DNA of 6,326 nucleotides from Actinomycetes bacterium (GTDB lineage Bacteria > Actinomycetota > Acidimicrobiia > Acidimicrobiales > RAAP-2): assembly GCA_021801615.1 (NCBI GenBank), contig JAJYXS010000206.1, forward strand, positions 1-6,326. Direction: 5' to 3'. The position numbers were made by a program, and so were the translations under genes. This document shows positions 1-5,567 of this stretch, piece after piece (position 1 is the stretch's first letter; each line of letters opens with the position of its first letter). The notes beneath the pieces are model-generated. The model was not told the origin of the DNA. It made no database searches and saw nothing but the letters and a program-made list of their open reading frames with translations.

Positions 1-1104
1 CCGGCGTCGAGCCCGCTCGCGGCCGCGCTGCGCGGGGTGCTCCCGCGCTTGAAGGGAGCCTTCTCCCTCGTGCTGGTCGATACGGAGCGTCTCTACGGGA
101 TCCGGGACCCTCACGGCTTCCGGCCGTTGTGCCTCGGGCGCCTCGGGACGGCGGAGCGCCCTGAGGGCTGGGTGCTCGCGTCGGAGTCGCCTGCGCTCGA
201 TGTGGTCGGCGCGACGTACGTGCGCGAGCTGGATCCTGGCGAGCTCGTCACGATCGACGGGCCCGGAGAGGAGGGGATCCACAGCGAGATGCTCTTCGGC
301 CCCGGAGACGTCGATCCGCACCTGTGCATCTTCGAATTCGTCTACTTCGCGCGTCCCGACAGTCGCCTCTACGGACGCGAGGTGCACGGTGCACGCCGTC
401 GCATGGGCGAGCTGCTCGCAGAGCGGGCGCCGGTCGACGCCGATCTGGTCATGGGCGTCCCGGACTCCGGCGTGCCTGCCGCCGAAGGCTTCGCCCGGCG
501 TAGCGGCATCCCCTACGGCCAGGGGCTGGTGAAGAACCGCTACATCGGGCGCACGTTCATCGACCCGGACTCCGACGCGCGCCGGGACGCGGTACGCCGG
601 AAGCTGAACCCCCTTCGCGAGAACATCGCGGGAAGGCGGCTCGTCGTGGTGGACGACTCGATCGTGCGGGGCACGACGACGCGGGCGATCGTGAGGATGC
701 TGCGGGACGCCGGGGCGTCCGAGGTGCATCTGCGCATCTCCTCGCCACCCTTCCGGTGGCCGTGCTTCTACGGGATCGACACCCCGACGCGTGGCGAGCT
801 CCTCGCGGCCTCGATGTCGCCACCGGAGATCGAGCGCTTCCTCGACGTCGACTCGATCGCCTACATCGGGGTCGAGGAGCTCAAGACCGCGATCGGCGCC
901 GGCTCGGCGGGCTGGTGCGACGCGTGCCTCACGGGCCGGTACCCGACGGCGGTGCCGGCCGAGCGTGCCTGGGCCGAGAGCGACTGGCCCGAGAGCGTCG
1001 GGCCCGAGAGCGTCGGGCCCGAGAGTCTTTGGGCCGAGAGCGTCGGGCCCGCAGAGCCGGTGCGGGAGGTGCCACTCCTGAAGGGCTCGCCTCCGGGGGC
1101 ATGA
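1..1104 (+). CDS. purF: Amidophosphoribosyltransferase, C-terminal part (5' end outside window)
   Basis: This enzyme makes 5-phosphoribosylamine from PRPP and glutamine, the first committed step of purine synthesis, in the cytoplasm. The frame is open from base 1, so 367 codons are visible. The catalytic N-terminal Cys and roughly the first third of the family length are missing. What remains starts late in the glutaminase domain (GAFSLVLVD, then RDPHGFRPL). The phosphoribosyltransferase domain follows, with ARPDSRLYG, GVPDSGVPAAEGF, LVKNRYIGRTFI and the PRPP loop VVVDDSIVRGTTT (nt 643-681). The four cysteines at nt 325, 763, 916 and 925 (HLCIFE, WPCFYG, CDAC) match the [4Fe-4S] ligands of the Bacillus-type enzyme, so this is probably an iron-sulfur PurF. 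After the usual ending (CLTGRYP) comes an extra tail of about 50 residues with 5-residue repeats. purM starts 4 nt after the stop. Confidence 0.97.
   Translation, partial: PASSPLAAALRGVLPRLKGAFSLVLVDTERLYGIRDPHGFRPLCLGRLGTAERPEGWVLASESPALDVVGATYVRELDPGELVTIDGPGEEGIHSEMLFGPGDVDPHLCIFEFVYFARPDSRLYGREVHGARRRMGELLAERAPVDADLVMGVPDSGVPAAEGFARRSGIPYGQGLVKNRYIGRTFIDPDSDARRDAVRRKLNPLRENIAGRRLVVVDDSIVRGTTTRAIVRMLRDAGASEVHLRISSPPFRWPCFYGIDTPTRGELLAASMSPPEIERFLDVDSIAYIGVEELKTAIGAGSAGWCDACLTGRYPTAVPAERAWAESDWPESVGPESVGPESLWAESVGPAEPVREVPLLKGSPPGA
971..1060 (+). repeat. 15-bp in-frame minisatellite in the purF tail
   Basis: Six tandem 15-bp units run from 971 to 1060. Units 2 and 3 (986-1000 and 1001-1015) are identical and read GGCCCGAGAGCGTCG. 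Units 1, 4 and 5 differ at a few bases, and unit 6 is the most degraded. They encode WAESD-WPESV-GPESV-GPESL-WAESV-GPAEP, an acidic, probably disordered tail. The repeat lies beyond the last conserved PurF motif, so it should not disturb catalysis. Slipped-strand expansion or contraction would keep the frame, because the unit is five codons. Confidence 0.9.
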
Positions 1105-1108
1105 CCGG

Positions 1109-2233
1109 GTGCCGTTGAGACCGAGGGAGGACGCGACTGCGCCCGCCGGCACCGGCACGGACGCGTGCGCCGGCGCCGGCGCATCCGGTGGCGATGCAGC
1201 CACGTACGCGGGGGCAGGCGTCGACCTTTCCGCCGCGGACGAGACGGTCGAGCGGATCCGGGGCCTCGCACGTGCCACGGAGCGTCCGGGGGTGCTCTCT
1301 GGCATCGGCGGCTTCGCAGGGCTGTTCGCGCTCGACACCGACCGGTACCCGCACCCGGTGCTCGTCTCGTCGACCGACGGCGTCGGGACGAAGATGCTGC
1401 TCGCGCAAGCGACCGGCCGTCTCGACGACATCGGCGTGGACCTCGTCGCGATGTGCGTGGACGACGTCGTCTGCGTGGGGGCAGAGCCGCTGTTCCTCTT
1501 GGACTACGTCGCAGTGGGGAAGCTCGTGCCCGAGCGGGTCGAGTCGATCGTCGGGGGGATCGCCAGGGGGTGCCGAATCGCAAGGTGCGCGCTGGCGGGC
1601 GGCGAGACCGCCGAGCACCCCGGCGCCATGGGACCCGACGACGTCGACTTGGCGGGGTTCGCGCTGGGCGTGGTCGAGGCCGGCCAGGAGCTCGGCCCCC
1701 ACCGCGTCGCCGTCGGTGACGTGCTCGTAGGGCTGCCTTCGCCGGGGCTCCGTTCGAACGGGTACACGCTCGCCCGGCACGTCCTGCTCGAGCGCGCGGG
1801 GCTTCCGCTCGACGGGCCGGCGTGGGACGGGGCCCCGCACTCCCTCGCGGACGAGCTCCTTGCCCCCTCCGTGGTGTACGCACCGTCGGTCCTCGGAGCG
1901 CTGCGAGCGCGTGCGACAGGTGTCCACGCCTGCGCACACGTGACCGGTGGTGGCATCCCGGGGAACCTGGCCCGTGTGCTGCCCCCGTACGCCGATGCGG
2001 TCTTGGATCGCAGGGCATGGGAGGTGCCGCGCATCTTCGCCGAGATCGCGCGCCTCGGCAGCGTGCCGGAGCCCGAGATGGCGCGCGTCTTCAACCTCGG
2101 TCTCGGCATGATCCTCGTGGTGGCCCCGGACGCGGTGGACCCGGTGGTCCGGGCGTTGCGGACCGCCCCGGGCGCGTCGCCGGCCCACGTGGTGGGCGAG
2201 GTCGTCGCCGGGACCGGCGCGGTGCGGCTGTGA
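1109..2233 (+). CDS. purM: Phosphoribosylformylglycinamidine cyclo-ligase (AIR synthetase)
   Basis: The enzyme closes the imidazole ring: FGAM plus ATP gives AIR, in the cytoplasm. The 374 residues show the family motifs in order: YAGAGVD (33-39), VLSGIGGFAGLF (62-73), STDGVGTK (88-95), DLVAMCVDDVVCVGAEPLFLLDY (111-133, spanning the usual MCxND site with Asp for Asn), LAGGETAEHPGAM (162-174), GLPSPGLRSNGYTLAR (208-223), HVTGGGIPGNLARVLP (277-292) and RVFNLGLGMILVV (326-338). The Asp variant occurs in other actinobacterial PurM as I recall them. The GTG start at 1109 has a GGGGG run (1095-1099) at a workable distance. TTG at 1115 is the only other in-frame start before the conserved domain. 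Before that domain is an Ala/Gly-rich leader of about 30 residues. The gene sits 4 nt after purF and overlaps pyrE by 4 nt. Confidence 0.97.
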   Translation: MPLRPREDATAPAGTGTDACAGAGASGGDAATYAGAGVDLSAADETVERIRGLARATERPGVLSGIGGFAGLFALDTDRYPHPVLVSSTDGVGTKMLLAQATGRLDDIGVDLVAMCVDDVVCVGAEPLFLLDYVAVGKLVPERVESIVGGIARGCRIARCALAGGETAEHPGAMGPDDVDLAGFALGVVEAGQELGPHRVAVGDVLVGLPSPGLRSNGYTLARHVLLERAGLPLDGPAWDGAPHSLADELLAPSVVYAPSVLGALRARATGVHACAHVTGGGIPGNLARVLPPYADAVLDRRAWEVPRIFAEIARLGSVPEPEMARVFNLGLGMILVVAPDAVDPVVRALRTAPGASPAHVVGEVVAGTGAVRL

Positions 2234-2829
2234 CCGGGCTCGAGACCCCTTCGCAACGGCGCTTGCCGCGGCTCGCGTCGCCGGCGCTCGAGTCGCTGCG
2301 CGAGCACCTGCTGCTCCACGCGGTCCGCGAGGGCGCCTTCGTGCTCAAGTCCGGGAGGCCAAGCAGCTGGTTCATCGACGCGAAGCAGACCGTCTGCCGT
2401 CCGGAGGCCATGCTCCTCGTGGCAGAGGCGGTTCTGGACCTCGTTCCGGACGAAGTGACGGCCATCGGAGGGTTGACGATGGGGGCGGACCCGGTCGCGT
2501 TCGTGACCGCAGCCGTCGCCACGGTGCGTGGGCGCCCGCTGAAGGCGTTCAGCGTCCGCAAGGAAGAGAAGCGGCACGGGCCGGGCGGCCGCGTCGCGGG
2601 CGCGCTGGACCAGGGTGATGTGGTGGTGGTCACCGAGGACACGGTCACGCGCGGCACGTCGCTGCTCGAGGCGGCGCGGGCGGTACGTGCGGCGGGAGCC
2701 GAGCCGGTGGGGCTCGTCGCACTGGTGGACCGGGGTGGCACGGCGGCCGCCATGGCGGCCGAGGAGGGGCTGGCGTTCCGAGCAGTCCTGACGGCGCCGG
2801 ATCTCGGCTTCCCCTTCGAGGGCGGCTGA
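2230..2829 (+). CDS. pyrE: Orotate phosphoribosyltransferase
   Basis: It joins orotate to PRPP to make OMP in pyrimidine synthesis. The protein is 199 residues from the GTG at 2230, which overlaps the purM stop as GTGA, so translation is probably coupled; the ribosome-binding site is weak. An in-frame TTG at 2263 is a less likely start. Visible motifs are LKSGRPSSWFIDAKQ (39-53), IGGLTMGADPVAF (79-91), FSVRKEEKRHG (107-117, with the basic Arg/Lys loop) and the PRPP-binding segment VVVVTEDTVTRGTS (131-144). It ends in LTAPDLGFPFEGG. The GGLTxGADPVA and final DLGF patterns match mycobacterial PyrE as I recall it. In the PRPP segment, the usual EDVxTTGGS reads EDTVTRGTS. The key acidic pair is kept, so I expect activity. 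It shares the substrate PRPP with PurF in the same operon. Confidence 0.93.
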   Translation: MTGLETPSQRRLPRLASPALESLREHLLLHAVREGAFVLKSGRPSSWFIDAKQTVCRPEAMLLVAEAVLDLVPDEVTAIGGLTMGADPVAFVTAAVATVRGRPLKAFSVRKEEKRHGPGGRVAGALDQGDVVVVTEDTVTRGTSLLEAARAVRAAGAEPVGLVALVDRGGTAAAMAAEEGLAFRAVLTAPDLGFPFEGG

Positions 2830-2856
2830 CCGGCGCGGGAGCGGCGTGCACGACTA

Positions 2857-2878
2857 CGGACGGAGCCCCGGACGGAGC
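2857..2878 (+). repeat. Short direct repeat between pyrE and pspA
   Basis: CGGACGGAGC occurs at 2857-2866 and again at 2869-2878, upstream of the pspA start. It could be an operator for the PspA gene or chance in GC-rich sequence. The second copy carries the GGAG (2874-2877) that is the best ribosome-binding site candidate for pspA, with a long 12-nt spacer. I see no clear -35/-10 pair in the 60-nt gap. Confidence 0.35.
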
Positions 2879-2889
2879 AAGATGGGGGC

Positions 2890-3648
2890 ATGGGAATCTT
2901 CCAACGTGCCCACGACATCGTCGAGGCGAAAGCGAACAAGGCGCTCGACCAGGCAGAGAACCCGGCGGAGATGCTCGACCTCTCGTACGAGAAGATGCTC
3001 GAGCAGCTCACGCAGGTCCGGCGGGCGCTCGTCACAATCGCGGCGTCGCGCAAACGCCTCGAGCTCCAGGAGAGCCAGCTGCAGCAGTCCGTCGCCCACC
3101 TCCAGGATCAGGCCCAGGCTGCAGTCGCGCAGGGCCGGGACGACCTGGCGAAAGAGGCGCTCGCCCGCAAGGCCGCGGCGCTGCAGCAGATCGACCAGAT
3201 GGAGCCGCAGCACCAGCAGCTGACGGAACAGGAGCAGAAGCTCGAGCAGACGCTGGACCAGCTCCAGTCCCGGGTGAACGCCTTCCGCACCCAGAAGGAG
3301 ACGCTCAAGGCGGAGTACACCGCGTCGAAGGCCGTCACCTCCGTGAACGAGAGCGTCTCGGGGATCTCGAAATCCATCAGTGACTCCGGCGCCGCGTTGC
3401 AGCGGGCGCAGGACAAGATCGCGACCATGCAGTCGCGGGCCCAGGCCACCGACGAGCTGCTCGAGTCCGGGGTGCTCGAGGACGTCGGTGGCACCACCGA
3501 CGACATCCAGAAGGAGCTGGACGAGGTCAGCGCGAAGTCGAACGTGGACGCGGAGCTTGCCGCGCTGAAGGCCCAGGTCGGTGCCTCCGGCGCACTGGGG
3601 TCGGGTGCGGCCCCGCCTGCCGCTCCCCCCGCCGCTTCGTCGACGTAG
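2890..3648 (+). CDS. pspA: PspA/IM30 family membrane-maintenance protein
   Basis: PspA/IM30/Vipp1 proteins are ESCRT-III-like coiled-coil proteins that assemble on the cytoplasmic face of the membrane and protect it under envelope stress. The 252 residues fit the family. Residues 1-24 form the membrane-binding amphipathic helix (MGIFQRAHDIVEAKANKAL), followed by ENPAEMLDLSYEKM (23-36). Next come long Gln/Lys/Glu-rich helices (about 30-145) with the conserved VNAFRTQKETLKAEYTASKA stretch (129-148) and further helices to about 228. The last 20 or so residues are a Gly/Ala/Pro-rich tail (GAAPPAAPPAASST), probably disordered. ATG at 2890 is the only start in frame after the pyrE stop. No PspF-type or ClgR-type regulator is in view. 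The gene lies 60 nt after pyrE, in the same frame, and may be read from the pur-pyr promoter, from its own, or from both. The name refers to the family; orthology to E. coli PspA is not shown. Confidence 0.93.
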   Translation: MGIFQRAHDIVEAKANKALDQAENPAEMLDLSYEKMLEQLTQVRRALVTIAASRKRLELQESQLQQSVAHLQDQAQAAVAQGRDDLAKEALARKAAALQQIDQMEPQHQQLTEQEQKLEQTLDQLQSRVNAFRTQKETLKAEYTASKAVTSVNESVSGISKSISDSGAALQRAQDKIATMQSRAQATDELLESGVLEDVGGTTDDIQKELDEVSAKSNVDAELAALKAQVGASGALGSGAAPPAAPPAASST

Positions 3649-3663
3649 CTCTGACGTAGCTCT
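3642..3663 (+). repeat. 11-bp tandem duplication across the pspA stop
   Basis: GACGTAGCTCT is present twice back to back (3642-3652 and 3653-3663). The first copy contains the TAG stop of pspA (3646-3648). It looks like a small slippage duplication that lengthened the 3' untranslated region and left the protein unchanged. Confidence 0.75.
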
Positions 3664-3675
3664 GGCGTGGTTCGT

Positions 3676-3708
3676 AGCCGGGCTCCCGGCTCCTCTCGGA
3701 CCGCCGAG
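3676..3708. terminator. Two small hairpins between convergent genes (candidate bidirectional terminator)
   Basis: The gap between the stops of pspA and the UbiB-like gene holds two hairpins. AGCCGG (3676-3681) pairs with CCGGCT (3686-3691) around GCTC. CTCGG (3695-3699) pairs with CCGAG (3704-3708) around ACCG. Neither is followed by a T-run on either strand, so if they end transcription it is by the U-tract-poor type common in high-GC actinobacteria. The position between converging genes supports the call; the short stems weaken it. Confidence 0.45.
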
Positions 3709-3732
3709 CATCGAGGATCGAGCGCGACGTGG

Positions 3733-5388
3733 TCAGCGTTCGCCGCGCTCCTTCGATCGGTGCTGCTCGCGCAGGCGCGTGCTGATCAGCCGCCTGCGCG
3801 CTTGGATCTCGCGGTGGGTGAGCTGCTGGACGTCGTCCCCAAGCCCGAACGAGCTGCGGATGCCGGCGGCCTGTACCTCCCCGAGGGCTGAGGGGCTCAC
3901 GCCGAGATCGCGCGCGATGCGCTCGCCGTGACGCGACTGGAGGTGCGCGAGGATGGCGACGGTCTGACCGAGAACGTCGACGTCGGGCGCCATGGTGGCC
4001 ATCGCGTTGTCGATGAACAGCATGTCCTTCACGAAGAGCATGAGCGCCTTGGGCATCCTGGCCCCAAGGCCGAGGAGCGACTTGGTCATCTCGCGGATCT
4101 CGCGGGTGAGCTGCTCGACGTCCATGGTGGTGGGGTCCACGACCGGTTGGTCCAGCCGCAGGTCGGCGATGACGGCGTCCACGTCGACGTCCTCCGGCAG
4201 GGCGCCGAGCTCGCGCATGGCCTCGACCTGGGACCTCACGTCGTTGGTCGCAGCGGACATGACGAGCCGGAGGAGGCCCCGTCGGCCGCGCTCGTCGAGG
4301 CGGCCGGTGATGCCGAAGTCGAGCAGCGCCACCTGCCCGTCGGGGAGCACGAGGAGGTTGCCGGCGTGCAGGTCGCCGTGGAACACCCCGTGGAGGACGA
4401 GCCCCTCCAAGAAGGCGATCAGCGTGGCCATGAGCACCTGGGCGGTGTCGATCCCGGCCGCACGCATCGTCGCGGCATCTCCCCACGCGTAGCCGTGCAG
4501 CCGTTCCATGACGAGGACTCGGCGGGTCACGAGCCTCGCATGTGGGCGGGGGACGACGAGCGCGCGCCTCGTTCTTGTAGGAGCGGCTCGGGCGAGCACG
4601 CGCGCGACGTCGAGCATGTTCTCGGCTTCGAGACGGAAGTCGAGCTCTTCGCCGATCGTCTCGGCGAAGAGCTCGATCAAGGCCGGCGGGTTCGCGAGCG
4701 CCGTGACCGGGATCCTGCCGACGAGGAAGGGCGCGAGCCATGCCATCACCGAGAGGTCGCGCCGGACCTGACGCGCGATCTGGGGGCGCTGGACCTTGAT
4801 CACGACCTCCTCGCCGCTCACGAGGCGGGCCGCGTGCACCTGCGCGATCGACGCCGCCGCGATCGGGACCTCCTCGAACGACGAGAACACGTCCTCCAAC
4901 GGGTGTCCGAGCTCTTCTTCCACCGTCGCTCGGACCGTCTCGAAGCTCTCCGCCGGCACCTGGTCGCGGCAGAGGCGGAACTCCTCGACGAGCTCTTCGG
5001 GGAAGACCCCCTCGCCGGCCGAGAGGATCTGGCCGAGCTTGATGTAGGTGGGACCGAGACGTTCGAACGCGACCCGCAACCTCCGGGAGAGCCCGCCGCG
5101 CGACCGGCTCCTGCCGTGGCGACGATCGACGAGGTACCACATGCCCAGTGCCGGACCCAGGATGGTGGCGACGCGCCACGCGGCTGCGACCGGAGGCAGG
5201 GCACGGGCTCGGGCGAGCGCTCGAGTCTTTGCCGCAGTCGCAAGGCGCAGCGCGGCGAGCCCGCTTCGCCATTCGAGACCTGTCGGGTCGACGATCCAGG
5301 GAGCGTCGTCGGAGAACGCACCCCACTCGAGGTCGGCAGGCGTCGGCGGCAGCGCTGGGCCGTCGTTCGGGGCGTCGTCCCGTGTCAC
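3733..5388 (-). CDS. AarF/ABC1/UbiB family atypical kinase
   Basis: The family (COQ8, UbiB, plastid ABC1K) has a protein-kinase-like fold with ATPase activity and acts at membranes in lipid and quinone handling; substrates are mostly unknown. The 551 residues hold the signature parts. The KxGQ motif is in GPTYIKLGQILS (112-123), the Ala-rich loop is AAASIAQVH (177-185), and the ATP-site Lys is K198 in VVIKVQRP. EELDFRLEAENM lies at 247-258, the catalytic loop HGDLHAGN at 337-344 and the metal-binding DFG at 357-359. All key residues are present. After KxGQ, the usual S-RPDLLP is SAGEGVFPEELVEEF, a variant I recall from mycobacterial homologues. Residues 66-87 are hydrophobic and might be a membrane segment. 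The C-terminus lacks the two transmembrane helices of E. coli UbiB. The start is GTG with little ribosome-binding sequence. It converges on pspA and diverges from the DUF2505 gene. Confidence 0.95.
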   Translation of the reverse strand: MTRDDAPNDGPALPPTPADLEWGAFSDDAPWIVDPTGLEWRSGLAALRLATAAKTRALARARALPPVAAAWRVATILGPALGMWYLVDRRHGRSRSRGGLSRRLRVAFERLGPTYIKLGQILSAGEGVFPEELVEEFRLCRDQVPAESFETVRATVEEELGHPLEDVFSSFEEVPIAAASIAQVHAARLVSGEEVVIKVQRPQIARQVRRDLSVMAWLAPFLVGRIPVTALANPPALIELFAETIGEELDFRLEAENMLDVARVLARAAPTRTRRALVVPRPHARLVTRRVLVMERLHGYAWGDAATMRAAGIDTAQVLMATLIAFLEGLVLHGVFHGDLHAGNLLVLPDGQVALLDFGITGRLDERGRRGLLRLVMSAATNDVRSQVEAMRELGALPEDVDVDAVIADLRLDQPVVDPTTMDVEQLTREIREMTKSLLGLGARMPKALMLFVKDMLFIDNAMATMAPDVDVLGQTVAILAHLQSRHGERIARDLGVSPSALGEVQAAGIRSSFGLGDDVQQLTHREIQARRRLISTRLREQHRSKERGER

Positions 5389-5567
5389 CCAGGTGACGAT
5401 ACGGGTTGACGGCCATTGCGCCGGCGCAGAGCTGGCCGTTGCGCGCCTCGTGCAAGGGCCGGTCGTGTGCGCCGCGCGTCGTAGTGTCGAGACGTGCAGC
5501 GGCGCGTGGCGACGATCGCGGTCTGCGTGACCTGGCCGCGACGGTGACCTGAGGGCTCGCTGCCGAG
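5389..5567. promoter_or_regulatory. Divergent intergenic region with repeated motifs
   Basis: These 179 nt separate two divergent genes and must hold the start signals for the kinase gene and probably for the DUF2505 gene. GTGACCTG occurs at 5527-5534 and again at 5544-5551, just before the DUF2505 start. A related inverted pair, GTCACC-CA-GGTGAC (5384-5397), covers the kinase start codon. GGCCATTGCGC (5411-5421) and GGCCGTTGCGC (5434-5444) form an imperfect direct repeat. TAGTGT (5482-5487) fits a rightward -10, but no matching -35 lies 17-18 nt before it. No open reading frame here looks like a gene. Confidence 0.4.
5396..5401 (-). promoter_or_regulatory. Candidate -10 element for a leaderless UbiB-like transcript
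   Basis: On the minus strand the hexamer TATCGT ends 7 nt before the GTG start of the kinase gene. It fits the actinobacterial TANNNT -10 pattern. At that spacing, transcription would begin at or next to the start codon, giving a leaderless mRNA, which agrees with the poor ribosome-binding site. No good -35 is seen at 16-18 nt upstream, so the call is weak. Confidence 0.33.

Noticed and set aside
1101..1118. ATG at 1101 as the purM start
   Set aside because: It is in another frame and stops after five codons (MTGCR). The GTG at 1109 opens the real purM frame.
929..2188. Long minus-strand open frames opposite purF and purM (also 861-2018 and 1504-2577)
   Set aside because: They lie opposite well-conserved genes, are Arg/Pro/His-rich without motifs, and reflect the lack of stop codons at high GC.
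2089..3053. Minus-strand frame covering pyrE and the start of pspA
   Set aside because: Ser/Arg/Pro-rich shadow with no domain; both + strand genes beneath it are certain.
3928..5409. A 493-codon open frame on the + strand, opposite the kinase gene
   Set aside because: It is antisense to a clear UbiB-family gene with intact motifs. Its composition (many His, Asp, Glu and Arg, no recognisable domain) is what a high-GC reverse frame produces.
5418..5427. Perfect palindrome GCGCCGGCGC as an operator
   Set aside because: Such all-GC palindromes are expected by chance in sequence of this composition; a nearly identical run occurs inside the purM leader.
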